This document shows positions 35,601-48,886 of a DNA stretch of 64,000 nucleotides, piece after piece. How positions within the stretch are numbered: position 1 is the first letter of the stretch; each line of letters opens with the position of its first letter. The position numbers were made by a program, and so were the translations under genes. The notes below the pieces were generated by a model. That model searched no databases, was not told the origin of the DNA, and was given only the letters and a program-made list of their open reading frames with translations. This DNA comes from Sanghuangporus weigelae (taxonomy: Eukaryota > Basidiomycota > Agaricomycetes > Hymenochaetales > Hymenochaetaceae): assembly GCA_033182465.1 (NCBI GenBank), contig CP137319.1:2418001-2482000 (forward strand), read 5' to 3'.

Positions 35601-38600
35601 CGATTAGGTGGAAGATCCGCTGACGAGACAATTAAACGATACTCAATCGAGGAACTTGAACGTTCGTCAGGACGTTCCTACTTTGACCGTGCCATGAAGA
35701 GCGAATACCGAACTATCAAGGAGACCGAAGACGAGATCATGAAATTGCTGAAGCGGGTAATTGGAACCAATGTTCCTTCCCAAGTTTTACTCAACCATAT
35801 CAGCATGCTTTATCCGGACCATGTTGACCATCTCGAACTTCCTCCTCCTTGGATCCTCGAGTTGCAATCTCTGCATGGTTCCTTTCACGAGGACGAGTGG
35901 CAACAGAGCGGTGCGAAAAGGAAGCGAACTGTTCAGGATTCTTCTCTGTATGCCTTCTGGAAATCATGTAGGGACCTCGAGTTTCTTCGAGATGCCCAGG
36001 CGCAAAAGATTCTGCGCACCGATTCCTCCGCTTCCGCCAATAGATTCCATCAACTCAGCTCGGTCTCGGATAGTGTCGATTCTCATGCTGCCGTGCTTTC
36101 TGAGGGGAGCAAAGGGGAAACACCTATGAGTGTTGACGAGGACGATCCGGGATCAACTTCTCCTCGGAGTTCCTTGACAGAGGCTGAAGTGTTCTTGCAG
36201 GCTCATGGCATGGTAGATTTGCCTCAGGAATCGCATTCCGACCGGCCACTGGAAACTCTTCTGAATGGTAGTCATTGCGATGTCTGGGAGTATTCAGCGG
36301 TTGAAAGGTCGCGCATCGACGCACATTGGGCAGCTCAATACCGAGAGTCTGAGTATGAATCGCAGAAACGGCGCTTCGAGGACCTTGTTGAAAAGCATTC
36401 AGATTTGAGACAGAGCCAGCATAATAGAGACGAGGAGGTGAGCAAAGTCGATCCTCTGCGATGACCAAAATATTCAACAGTTCACAGATACGGCTTAATA
36501 TCATGCGTGATCGCAGGTTGATTGGCTGCACGACGACTGGTCTGATTATTTCCATGAGTTTTCAATCGCAGAATTAATATAAATGTTATAGGAGCCGCTA
36601 AGCTGATCTCTTTACTAAAGGTGAAGTGCAGGCTTCGCTCTATGCCTTCTCATAATTTTAACGTTACGAAAAGGGATTCGCTCCCCGAGTCATGATTGTG
36701 GAAGAAGCTGGACAAGTGCTAGAATCTCACGTCCTAGCTGGTCTCATAGATTCAGTACAGCACCTTGTCCTTATTGGGGACCCGCTCCAGCTACGCCCGA
36801 CTCTCAATAACTACGGTAAGCACTTTCCTCTGATACCGGACAAGTTCGACTGGATTGATGTTCTTGCTAGCACTATCGATGGACAATCCGCGAGGGAGAG
36901 AACTGTATAGATTTGACATGTCGCTGATGGAGAGGCTTTCGACAACTGCACTTCCTATGTCTAGACTTGATGTCCAAAGGCGCATGAGACCTGAAATATC
37001 TTCTTTGATCAGGTATATTGCCGATTTATTGTCTCCGGATTTATTATTATCGCTGGATTTACTGGGTAATAACAGAAAGACTTTGTATCCTGGACTGGAA
37101 GATCATGATCGCGTTCGTCAATACAAATCAGTCCGAGGTATGGGCAGAGACGTATTCTTCCTTTCGCATGGCCACCAAGAGCATGGAGGAGGAGACGATT
37201 CTGTGTCCAAGCATAATCCCTACGAGGTTCTTATACTGTCTCTCCACGCATTTGTTTCTTAGCTCTGACTGGAATGCTCAAAGGTGTCGATGCTTAAGGA
37301 CCTCGTGAAGTACTTGCTTCGGTTAGACGTTTCCCGTTGTTTATATGTGATATCGGCACTAACAATGGTATGATAGTCAAGGATGCTACTCCTCGGAAGG
37401 CAGCATTGTCGTTCTTTGCACCTATCTTGGACAACTAGCTAGAGTTAGAGATGCTCTAAAGACAGAAATGACAGTTGTCATTGATGAGCGCGATCAAGAT
37501 GCCTTGGAGAAACACGAGGGTGATGACAGTGATGACAACGGGGTTTCGGTAGAACGAGTTCATGTTACTCAGAGGGTAAGCATTGTTTCTCAGTGTTTAG
37601 AGCCCTACCTCCCATCTTATTTATTGCACCAGGTCAGGGTCCGTTCCGTGGATAACTATCAAGGGGAGGAAGCTGATGTGAGTCAACCTGAAGCATACTG
37701 TTTCAAGCTGATCGCTTATTCTCCTAGATTGTCATCTTGTCGCTTGTGCGAAACTCTGGTGGAGGCCACGAGACTAATGAACACGATATTATTGCTCGCC
37801 GTACAGCCCCAAGAATCGGATTCTTGAAGGTCAGTGGAGGTGCATTTCGTAGGCAATTAAATAATTGACTATACGCAGTCTGAGAATAGGACGAACGGTA
37901 AGATCAACTTGCTATTTGTCAAGTACTATTTAGCCTCAAATATCGCGTTACAGTCGCTCTTTCTCGTGCTCGCCTTGGACTCTACATACTTGGAAATGCG
38001 ACTGATTTCGCCTCGCAAAGCACGATGTGGTCCTCGGTCATTTCTCAGCTACAGGACAATGGAGCAGTCGGAGATGCCATTCCTATCAAATGCCACAGGC
38101 ACCCAGAGGATATCAGGTATATTTCGAAGCCAGGTGAACTACCCAAGGTCTCCCCAGACGGTACGACATGAATACTTTGTTCAAGGATTACGAATAACTA
38201 CCTTCACATAGGTGGATGTCTGCGGAGCTGCAACACAAGACTATCGTGCGGTCACAATTGTCCTTACAAGGTATGAAATTTCGTCAACTTCATTTTGGGG
38301 AACGGACTGACGAAATCATAGTGTCACTCGGATGATGAGAATCATCACAATGTCTTCTGTACACAATCGTGCCCAAGACTATGTCCGAAAGGGCATCCCT
38401 GTCCCAAACAATGTTCAGATACTTGCGGAGACTGCAAGCATCCCATTCGAGATGTGACGCTTCCGTGTGGGCATGTTCACAAGAGTGTCCCGTGGTCTGT
38501 AATACTTGGTCATTGTTTACATCTTCAGCTGACATCGCTGTAGTTACCAGATGGATGATCTTTCCGAGGTTAAGTGTATGGTGAAGGTCGAAAAACAGCT

Positions 38601-40996
38601 TCCGACCTGTGAACATAAGGCCCTAGTGCCGTGTCACTTCGGTGTCAAGGAGCACAAGTGTCAAGCTCTCTGTGACGGCATCTTGCCTTGCTGTGGGAAG
38701 TCCTGTAAGGCGAAGTGCCATTCGTGCCAGGTTCCGGTAGTGGAGCGAGCTCTGATGCAGGTCGTTCCTCGTACCCGACATCTTGCGCACAAATGTGGTA
38801 GACCCCTTTACTGCGAACATGCCTGTTCTGGAATTTGTGCGGCTGACCATAAGTGTGTGAATGAGTGCGAGCAGCAGTGCAGACAGTCGTGCATTCATGC
38901 AACATGTCGACTGCCGTGTTCGACTCCCTGTACCCCTTGTCAAGAGCATTGCACATGGTATGTTCGGCTTATATCTTTAGATTTCTGTGTTTGATGATGG
39001 CGCTATTGCAGGAACTGTTCGCACTATTCGTGCCCTGTACCCTGCGGTTCGGTAATGAACTTCAGATTGTACGTGAAGTGAATAGACGTTAATTGATATT
39101 TAGGTGTGTGTGCGCTTGCCATGCGATCTTCGATGCGAGAAATTACTTTCTTGCGAACATCGATGTCCATCAGGTAAGTTGTGTCAAAGCTATGTCTAAG
39201 TATCCGCACTCAACTGGCTGTTTTAGTTTGTGGAGAGGACTGCTCTGAGCAATTGTGTCTGGAATGCACTCCGAAAGAGAGACTTGATGCGATAGCAGAT
39301 CTAATCATGCAACGGTCGCTCCGGGAGCTCGATCCTTCTCGTGGCTCGACCGATGAACTTATCATTACACTTCCTGGCTGCAAACACACGTTCACCGTCG
39401 AAACATTGGACGGGCACTGTCAGCTTCAGGACTACTACGAGCTTGATGTGAACGGGAACTGGCGAGGGTTGAAGTCGCCTTCACCAGGCTTCAAGCCGCC
39501 CCCAACGTGTCCCACGTGCCGTCGCGCAATACGATCTCCCAGATATGGACGTGTTTACAAGCGTGCAGACTTAGACATCCTCGAAAGGAATGTTGCATCA
39601 CGATTGACGAAGTCGATACATGCCATCGTTGCTGACTTCAAGTCCGTTAACGCGAAGAATTTGTGCAGTTCTGTTAAAGCCGCAAGCGCGCTCTGTTCGC
39701 TTAGCGCATATGCCAGGTCGGAAGACGAAGTTGAGTCGGGAAATAAGTCCAGGTTGAAAATACTCAACAGCGAGAAAGAGTTCCCGGTTCCGTGGAACGC
39801 ATTGGAACCAGGGAAACATTGTCATGGTTTAAAACCTGACGTGTTGGAGCAGTGGTCGATGGAAGTACGGAAGGTGAGGAGCATTTACGAGCGTACTCTG
39901 AAGGTCGCCTCCGCCCGATCTGCGCATATGAAGGCTTGGGATTCTGCGTTCTCGAGTCTGTATCGGCAAGAAATCGAGTACGCCGTTCAGGAGCCGACAA
40001 TTGCTCCTCGGTATCCTGCGGAGCATGCCATGCGTATCGCAAGGATGAAAGTTGGTCTATCAAAGCCGCTAGCCGACAAACGGTTCGTGGTCGAAGCGTT
40101 CTGGCTGACAATCGATATAAGGATCCTGCTCGCAACCACAGCGCAGGAATGGTTGACGCCGAGGTATCCTTCTCCAGAATGCTTCTCGTCATTCAAGGAA
40201 GCTTGGTCGTCGTTTATCGGTTTCGTCCTGGAAACGTGCAGACGGGATGCACGGATTGCTCTACGTATCGCCGAGGCGTCTCAGAGCCGGAAGCAAGTGC
40301 TTCGTTCGATCGTCCTCATCTTCAATACCGAATCGGAAATCTTGAAACTAAAGTTCCGCGTTTTCCGAGACGCGGTATCTAACGCATTAACTCGGGATGA
40401 GCTTATCAAGGAAGCCCAAGCTCAGCTCGAGGACCTGCAGATGTCTGCGGACGAGAAGAATGTACAGCATCGTGGGTACAGCGGGGCCGGATTGGCAGAT
40501 ACTGACTTCAAGCAAGTTTTCCTGGAGCCTATGGACACGATACGCAAGGAGCTGGCGGAAATCGAAGAAGCGATACGCTCGGGTTCCGTCTATACGCCAC
40601 TGACTTACGAAGAGAAACAACAGATCATTTCCGGGCTGATAGCCAGTCTTGAAATCGGTGGGTCAGTAACGCAGTTGATCGTACCTTCGCTGACAGTGCT
40701 GCTCTAAATAGCCCACTCGGGACACTTTTACCAGTGTTCTAATGGACATCCGTTCGTTATCGGGGAAGTAAGTCAAGTCGTTTCTCCTGGCCCTGCTCTG
40801 ATCTCCGTTATTTGTTCTCATATTTCATGTCATGTAGTGTGGAGGCGCTATGGAGACCACTCGCTGCCCTGAGTGTTATGAGTTGATCGGCGGATCGAAT
40901 CATTCCCTTGTTTCGGGGAATAGGGAGGATGCTGAATTAGAGAGTATTGCTCGAGCCCATGGGGCTATGCGGAACCCATGGCCTTGGGCTAGATGA
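32642..40996 (+). CDS. ZNFX1-like RNA helicase (CCCH + SF1 + NFX1-type + RZ zinc fingers)
   Basis: A gene of more than 20 exons encoding roughly 2,000 residues. The N-terminus has two CCCH fingers (CRFFNRPSGCRNGNRCPDEH; CDFYWSTGTCRKAFECKFEH). An ~850-residue region follows (GRYNYQDHQDSVIFNVYTGI; GGLVALLWRRG). SF1 helicase motifs: Walker A GPPGTGKT at 35327..35465, Walker B/DEAD-like VEEAGQ at ~36692, GDPLQLRP, QRRMRPEI at ~36970, VDNYQGEEAD at ~37650 and ALSRAR at ~37975. NFX1-type Cys/His repeats lie at ~38190-39230. A C-terminal Cys-rich segment (CPTCRRAI) and an RZ-type finger, GHFYQCSNGHPFVIGECGGA...CPEC, end the protein. Relatives: human ZNFX1 (antiviral RNA sensor) and S. pombe Hrr1 (RNAi heterochromatin). 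ATG follows CACC. It looks intact throughout. Confidence 0.92.
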
Positions 40997-41521
40997 TTCG
41001 GATTGAGTTGCTTATCCATATCTTTAGCTTTTCCGTCAGCTCTTCCGTCAGCTCTTTTATGGCACAATACTATAAGATAAAGACCTTCTGAAATGGAATC
41101 AGGCGCTGCGTCGAATTTGTACCATACTCAGGACAATAGAACAACCTCCATCGGTCAAACGAGTGACTACTGATTCTCGTATTGAAAATGAGAAGAAGAT
41201 CTTGAAAGGTAAAATTGCTCAAATCCTAGTGCGGCATCCTTACATTGTGCGATATGGGCGCCATCTATCCTGAACGAGCAATAGTGCATATCAACTGTAG
41301 TAAGCCAACATGGCTTTGGCGCGTTACGTGGCCGAATATGCCAACTGAACTTTAAATAAACCTGATTGGATGATCTGGATCCCTAAACATGTTTGCCATC
41401 AGAAGATCTAAGAAGATGTAAGTAAACTCAGTATATAGTAGAACCTGTGCACACGAGTATGAACCGGTGGGTAAGAAGAGCCGGAGGTTGAGAATGGGTT
41501 CTTGAGACTATGGACTTGGTG
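40997..41521. other. Intergenic region without visible gene
   Basis: Spacer between the helicase gene and the repeat island. Nothing supported. Confidence 0.45.
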
Positions 41522-42149
41522 AATAGGGCTCCGTGCGTATCCGTAAATTACGGATACGGCCCGCATCGTATACGCATACGGCCGTGTCTTGGGATGCTGA
41601 TTATACGGGCCGTATTTTTACGGCCGTACCCGTACCAAGGGTCGGAGAAAAAGACCGGATACGCCGTATCCGCCGTATCCGGATGAAGAGGTCCGGCTGT
41701 CAATTTCACCAATATTTCACCAATATTTTGCTCAAATTTGCTCAGATTTGTGTATTGAATCAAGACCCAAAATTATAAGGGGTGAATACCACTAATATAG
41801 AACTTCTTGGCCAACATTTGGACTTGTAAAGTCTGGTCCGCATTGCCACAGGTATATTAGTAAGCTCTAGAATATATGGAATAATACAAGAACATGAAGA
41901 AATACCTTGAATTCACCAATATAAGTCAAGGATTAAGATTTACAACACTCTATTAGCTAAATTACAGTAGAAATTGGCTACCAAATCCCTTAAATAGATG
42001 TTTCATGAGGAAGGTTTCGTATATGGTGCATCCCGTATCTGTACCGATCAGTGAAGGGCACTTATATGGGCCGTAAAAGTATGGCCGTCCCCGTACAAGT
42101 GCCGCATATATATGCACGTGCCCATATATGATATGCACAGAGCCCTATT
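41522..42149. mobile_element. Short inverted-repeat element rich in CCGTAT/ATACGG words
   Basis: Ends read TAGGGCTCCGTGCGTATC at the left and, reversed, TAGGGCTCTGTGCATATC at the right, flanked by or including TA. Near both ends are many copies of the 6-mer CCGTAT and its reverse, with longer GGGCCGTA-T(n)-ACGGCC palindromes, while the middle is AT-rich. No coding capacity. It looks like a non-autonomous DNA transposon (~628 bp), superfamily undetermined. Confidence 0.6.
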
Positions 42150-42435
42150 AGTGAACGGCAATAATGCAAGAGGGAAAACTCCCGTCGGAGTTTACCACAA
42201 GTTGTTAACAGGCGGTAAAGTAGATGATGGAGTTTACCACATGTTGTCAACATGTGATAAACCCCATGAGAACTCAGTGCTTAATATAAAAATTTGTAAG
42301 CAAAAACAATGACTAATGCACATCTCATTGCCTTTGTATGTAGTCAAAGTATTTTCATGAAAAATGAAATCAAAGCACAGTATTATATAGTAAGCTGTGA
42401 TACTTTATTAAAGGGTATAATAGTTTATAGCACTG

Positions 42436-43076
42436 CTAGCCATAAAATATCAAAGAAACAAACAAATAAAAATATTTTAGCCCATCTTCCATGAAGTCGT
42501 CATCCTTCAAGTCATCGGAATCATCTTCATTACTTTCCTTTTGTGTGTTGTTCATATTGGTTTCGGTTTCTAGTATACTAGGATCGATTCCTTGTTCCAA
42601 AAGGATGTCACAGAGAAGCAAAGATTCCATGTTTATCTGGTTCTCCAGGTCAAGTTTGTCACCCAAGAAATTATATGCATTGTTGTCCATTTCACTTCCA
42701 TCGGAAACATCCCCTTTGACGAAATTGTTCAAACTGACCTCCTTTGCATCAAATACTACTTCATCGGAATCAGTTGTGTTAGGCTGAGGAGGTTCAGCAC
42801 TTGAAATGGTGAGTGACGGTGCCTTGCCTCAAAAGAGGTATTCCATCATAACACAAAACTTGACAGTCGGACGGAATAGCTCAGGATGCTTCTATAAAGT
42901 TTTTAGTTGCATATTAATAGAGTACATTAAGAAAATATCAGAAAAAAACTTACATTGGGATCAAATCTATACCATTCATGAACTGTTGCCATCCTGACCA
43001 GTGTCGCAGCATCTTGTTTATTGTGCAGCGGTGTGTTTATCCAGGTAAACGTAGAAGTGGTTTGCTCATCAGACAT
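42436..43076 (-). pseudogene. Degenerate coding fragment of unknown origin
   Basis: A minus-strand start at 43076 opens MSDEQTTSTFTWINTPLHNK (exon 43076..42954, good donor), then a second block (KHPELFRPTVKFCVMMEYLF) and an acidic Asp/Glu/Asn-rich C-terminal part (42732..42436). Coding-like composition, but no domain recognised, and it is not readable throughout. Its upstream side is cut by the repeat starting at 43108. It could be host-derived or transposon-derived. Confidence 0.4.
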
Positions 43077-43107
43077 TGAGTTTGGGAGGACCTCAAAAAG
43101 GCTCCGT

Positions 43108-45373
43108 TGTAGCGCTTAGCGCACACCACTATTCTGGGAGTTGTAGTGGGTGGTGTGTGTCTCTGAAGGCGCTACCAATGTCCGTCCTACTAAGGGTGCT
43201 GAATGTATGAAGAAACCTCCAAAAACAAGATGCCAACACTATCAGACTCTAAATCCTCACTGCCCAGCAGATGCCAGGGACCATCAGAGACATTATGGAG
43301 AGGTGTAGGGATGCCAAAGGATGAAAGGAATAGGCTAAAAGGAATAGGCTAATAGGGCCGCTGCTCAAAAGGGCGGATCACAAGAGGCTGCCAATGTGGT
43401 GGAAACTCGAACACAGGGTCGGCAGGAGTGTATGAGATGAATATAAGGGCTGAACTGGAGCAAGTGGGTGGAGAAGGCGCCACTGGGTTGTCTGGTATGA
43501 TGCCTGTGTCGCTGGATAGCCGCCGACGTCAAATAGAGGGCTGCAGGAATGAGGGGGAGGCCACACGAGTCCGCCGAAGTAGCGTAAACGCAATAGGTGA
43601 AAGAAAAGGGCTGTATAAGATGAGTATATGGACTAAGCTGGGGTGAAAGGCTGGAAAGGGTGCCACAGAGGAGTCTGATAGGAGGCCTGTGTTGCTGAAG
43701 GGCCGCCAATGTCAGATAGAGGGGCGCCGATGAGGTACAAAGTGCGGGGAGGAGGCTCAGGGTTAAATCCCGAGCTTCTGCATGCTCGCTGAATATCAGA
43801 GCAGCCGAGGCGTATCAGAGGCGGCGAAGGCAAGTAGAATGATGGGTCAAGCAAGAGGAGATGTCAAAGATAGTATATAGTCAAGGGGGGAGCTCAGTAC
43901 ATGAGGGGAGACTTAGAGTGAGGGATATCTTGAACTCTGGTGCTTGGTCTGGTACATGCTCTCTAAGATGATCATCTCTTGTCTACCAACCTAATAGAAG
44001 CTCTATATATACTCTGCTGCTGTTGCTGACATGTCCTACTGTCTGACAACATCTCCTAAGTCATCTGGGTTGCCAAGGGCCACTGCCGGAGTGCCCAGGT
44101 GAAATCTGAGAGCGGCAATGTGAGGGGGGCATCCAATAGCATGAAATATCGAGTATCTACAATAATACAGGCGCCAGCGGAGTTGAGCTCGGCGGCGCAA
44201 GTCAGGGGCTTGGCATGCCAATGTACCACATGCCTATCTTCCATACATGGTCTAATGGGGGCCGCCGCATTGGGGGGAAGTTGGGAAACGTCAGAGCCGA
44301 TGATCGGAGGCTAATATCGTGTATATGAGACAAGGGGCACATCAGTCAGTGTTCCTGAGGTGTCCAATGCGTCGGCGGCACTCAATACAGAGTGTGGGCG
44401 ATCTCTAGTGACTAATATGAGTGGCCGGAGTGGCAGTACTGCAGGGGACTGCTAAATCGGCGCCAGATACATCATAATGAGGCATATAAGCACATATGAC
44501 TATATGTAGCTCCCTAGGCAATGGGGGACTGCTTGGTAAGCTGTAGGAGGCATCGGCAAAGGTACCTGAGGATGTCTGAATGTCCGCCGCATCAATCGGC
44601 ACCATGGGGGGCCGACTCGGAGGCATCCAGAGTCGTTGCAGGGCCATACATACGGTAAATCATAAGATCGGCAGCCTGTAGTCACTGAGGGATGTGTCCT
44701 ATAGTGCCTGGTGCTGGGTAGGAGTTGTCAGCAGACCTGTCTGAATGTCAGAGAGCCATCGGCGGATCGATCTGGGCCTTAGGAGGGCGCCGCAGTACTG
44801 TACATGTGCTGGAATCGGCGGAAACATACTCAAATGTTGTCTGGAGTGCAGTAGGAGTGTGCCCTCATACTCTCAAGTGTAGGCGGCACTGGGATATGGT
44901 ATCTACAGTAAGAGGGAGCCATAGTATGAGTGTACTGGCACAGGAGGGGCCAGTGCACTACAGCGTTAGCGGTTGAGTATTGTACATACTTCACCAGTGT
45001 CCAACACACTGGTGTATCAGCTGCCCAAGCAACTCCAACAGTCACAAAGGGTATATACGACTCAATTTGATCCTTCTGAGCACTCCACCGTACCTTAGGA
45101 TGTGCCTGAGACTTTGTACATATTTCGGTTCACACCATTTCACCTTCCTTTGCACATATGTCACATTCCGAGACCCCGAAGACCTGCTAATACTGCGCCA
45201 TATTTCATTGTCCATACTTGTCACAGTACCACTTGCCGACCTCTGCTTCAGTCACCCGAGTGGATATCGGCACTCTGAGGCCTGGACCCAGACTCCTGAG
45301 GGGACCCTAGGCCTTTTCATCAACGTTTCACACCGCCAGGGACCATTCCGAACTGTTTTGAGGTACCAAACGG
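43108..45373. repeat. Repeat D, copy 1, interrupted by family A repeat
   Basis: The two pieces 43108..43141 (TGTAGCGC...ATTCTGGG) and 44963..45373 are similar, in the same order, to the single stretch 49573..~50027. The A-type repeat at 43142..44962 lies between them, so it inserted into D. Confidence 0.6.
43142..44962. mobile_element. Family A solo-LTR-like repeat, copy A1
   Basis: 1,821 bp beginning TGTAGTGGGTGG and ending GCACTACA, i.e. TG...CA with TGTAGTG/CACTACA ends. It matches, in reverse orientation, the repeat 45374..48899 over its whole length at roughly 90% by eye. Non-coding. No matching 5-bp flanks were found, so the insertion site has been altered or rearranged. Reads as an old solo LTR of an unidentified LTR retrotransposon. 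Confidence 0.65.
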
Positions 45374-46622
45374 TGTAGTGCACTGGCCCCTCCTGTGCCA
45401 GTACACTTATACTATGACTCTCTCCCACTGCAGATACCATATCCCAGTGCCGCCTACACTTGAGAGTGTGAGGGCATACTCCTACTGCACTCAAGACACC
45501 ATTTGAGTATGTTTCCACCAATTCCAGCACATGTACTGTACTGCGGTGCCCTCCTAAGGCCCAGATCGATCCGCCGATGGCTCTCCTACACTCAGACAGG
45601 TCTGCCGACAACTCCTACCCAGCACCAGGCACTATAGAACACATCCCTGAGCGACTACAGGCTGCCGATCTTACGATTTACTGTACATACAGCTTTGCGG
45701 CGGCTCTAGATGCCTCCGAGTCGGCCCCCCATGGTGCCAATCAATGCAGCAGACATTCAGACATCCTCAGGTACCTTTGCCGACGCCTTGTACAGCTTAC
45801 CAAGCAGTCCCCCATTGCCTAGGGAGCTATACATTGTCATATATGCTTACATACCTCATTACGACATATCTGCCACCAGTCCGGCAGTCCCCCGCAGCAC
45901 CGCCGCTCCGGCCACTCATATTAGTCACTAGAGATCGCCCACACTCTGTATTGAGTGCCGCCGATGCATCGGACACCTCAGGGACATTGACTGATGTGCC
46001 CCTTGTCTCATATACGCAATATTAGCCTCTGATCATCGGCTCTGACGTTTCCCAACTTCCCCCCGATGCGGCGGCCCCCATTAGACCATGTATGGAAGAT
46101 AGGCATGTGGTACATTGGCGTGCCAAGCCCCTGACTTGCTCCGCCGAGCTCAACTCCGCTGGTGCCTGTATTATTGCAGATACTCGATATTTCATGCTAT
46201 TGGATGCCCCCCTCACATTGCCGCTCTCAGATTTCACCTGGGCACTCCGGCAGTGGCCCTTGGCAACCCAGATGACTCAGGAGATGTTGTCAGACAGCAG
46301 GACATGTTGGTGACAGCAGTAGAGTATATATAGAGCTTAGTTCATCTTAAGAGACGACCATCTTAGAGAGACAATCATCTTAGAGAGCATGTACTAGACC
46401 AAGTGCCGGAGTTTGAGATATCCCTCACTCTGAGTCTCCCCTCATGTACTGAGCCTCCCCCTTGACTATATACCATCCTTGACATCTCCTCTTGCTTGGT
46501 TCATTATTCTACTTGCCTTCGCCACCTTTAATATGCCTCGGCCGCTCTGACATTCAGCAAGTGTGTAGAAGCTCGGGATTTAACCCTGAGCTTTCTCCAC
46601 CCCTCTTGTACCTCATCAGTGC

Positions 46623-47170
46623 CCCTCTATTTGACATCGGCGATCCTTTGGCGACTCAGGCTTCTTATCAGACTCCCCTACACTGTCCTTTCCAGCCTTT
46701 CACTCCAGTTTATTCTATATATTGATCTTATACGGTCTTTTCCTTTGATCTATCGCATTTACACTACTTTAGCAGATTTGTGCAACCTTCCCCTCCTTCC
46801 TGCACCCCTCTATCTGATGTCGGCGACCCTTCGGCAACCCAGGCTTCCTATCAGACCCCCCTTCGGCACCCTTTCCAGCCTTTCGCCCCAGCTTAGTCTA
46901 TATACTCATCTTATACAGTCCTTTTCTTTCACCTATCACATTTACGCTACTTTGGCGGACTCGTGTGGCCTCCCCCTCATTCCTGTACCCCTCTATTTGA
47001 CATCGGCGGCTATCCAGCGACACAGGCATCCTATCAGACGACCCAGCAGCACATTCTCCACCCACTCACTCCATTTTATCCTTTATATTTGTCTTATACG
47101 ATCTATATCTTCCTGTGACTGAGTTTATACCACATCAGCAGCCTCCTGTGATCCCCCCTTTTGAGCGGCG
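46623..47170. repeat. ~183-bp tandem repeat, three units
   Basis: CCCCTCTATTTGACATCGGC-like motifs recur at about 46623, 46805 and 46988, each followed by a similar ACCCAGGC/ATCCTATCAGAC block. In copy A1 only two units are present (reverse motif at about 43519 and 43703). Confidence 0.75.
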
Positions 47171-47365
47171 GCCCTATTAGCTTATCCCTTTCATACTTCG
47201 GCATCCCTACACCCCTCCATCACGTCTCCGATGGTCCCCGGCACCTGCTGGGTAGTGGGGATTTAGAGTCTAATAGCGTTGGCATCCCGTTTTTGGAGGT
47301 TTCTTCATACATTCAGCACCCTTAGTAGGATGGACATTGGTAGCACCTTCAGAGACACACACCAC

Positions 47366-48886
47366 TGAAAGGATCTGCTCAAAATCTCACATCAGGATTG
47401 ACGTGATCAGCAGATCCACACAATCGGCTTTCCAAACACAACCAGTAACCAAACCAGCGATCACAGGCCCAAGTGATCGAGCGGCCTAGGCAACAGTAAC
47501 CCATTACCACCTGAGCGCTAGAAGCACCAAAGCGGATACGTAATCCCGCTAACAGCTAACACCGCCAACCGCCTATTACCGTGGACTACCACTCTAACGC
47601 CGCCAACCAAGCAACCAGGGCGACCTCGATCAAAGAAGCGATCAAACTTCTTACAAGTCCAGAAGCACAACTACTAAAGCCTAAACACTAAAAGGCTAAA
47701 GGCTAATAAGGTTTATGGAGACATCACTGGCATTTCAGCACTGTCAAGTCTGTGCACAAGTTTACATGATCCTTTATGAAGTATACTACATAGTATGCAC
47801 GGCAACAGTTGGTACACGTGACTGTCACATCGAAACCGAGCGACACCTGCAAGATACAATGCATTCCAATCCACCAAACCCAGTAGTACCCAAGAAATGA
47901 GAGGAACTCACGATCACAACTCGAACCCCTCGAACTGCGAACCCAATAACTTGGAGAATGATTGGATGGTATAGACCGGAGTTGCACACACCATGTCCAG
48001 CATCTACGATACAGGCAAACCTTTATTTACCAAGAGATGTGAACCTGGAGACCAAGCAGTTACAACTCCTTATACAACAAAGGATATGGCGCTACATTCG
48101 AGATATACGATACGAAGTCAAAGCATGGCTAGTCACCAGAACCCAGCAGAACCAGCCAGCAGAACTTATGCAGTTCATGATATGCCTTGGACCATACTCT
48201 ACACCGACCCGACACCTTAACACCGACATGCGAGTTATGCTTACACTCAATGGACCTCGAGATGAATTCCAAAGAATCACATACCAAGCAGCCTACATCG
48301 CTCCAAGAGCAAAGATGCCACTCAATGACAGCAATGACATTGTGATGGAGTACTGACAGTGGAGCATTCCATATCGAAGCACCACCTCTATTGTCTCAGT
48401 CAGCAACTCCACAGAATTCTGTCATAGTGGAGACGACCTTACAAAGATTGGAGCAAAGTGGAGCAAAGCGCAGCAGGATGACAAAGGAACAGATGTAATG
48501 GTGGAGAAAGGTGGAGAAAAGTGGAGTAAAGTGGAGACAGGATGAGTAAGAAATAGGACGGAAAATGGAATATCTGGGAGCATAAATAGCTGTAGGATTA
48601 GGCCCTCATTCCCCCATCTTTCAATCCTCTTAACACACTGGTGTAAAGCTTGCCCTACAGCAAGCTATTACTGTGTGCTTTGTACTATCACGCCTCTTGG
48701 AAATCCCAATCTGCTTTACTATCACCTCGTATCTGAAAGCATCCATAACTTGGACCATGACTAGAAAGGCTAGTAAGGGACCGCGTAGTACAGCCAGACG
48801 TGGGTAGATAAGATCACCTCTGCACAACACACCGCTGCTTAGGCAAAAGGATCGAACCGGTGTAACCCCGGGCCTACTCCCTAACA
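47366..48886. mobile_element. Family B solo-LTR-like repeat, copy B1
   Basis: 1,521 bp starting TGAAAGGATCTGC and ending GGAGTAGGC-type sequence in reverse (…CTCCCTAACA). It is flanked by the direct repeat ACCAC (47361..47365 and 48887..48891), a 5-bp target duplication typical of LTR retrotransposons. It interrupts copy A2. The opposite-strand copy B2 lies at 50616. The small open frames inside are not gene-like. Confidence 0.8.

Noticed and set aside
39764-40192. Minus-strand frames inside the ZNFX1-like gene
   Set aside because: They are antisense shadows of a long conserved coding exon and have no domain.
45252-45611. Paired open frames beginning MSADLSECQ/RRAIGGSI in the A repeats
   Set aside because: They are the same non-coding repeat read in both inverted copies; composition and decay pattern do not suggest a protein.
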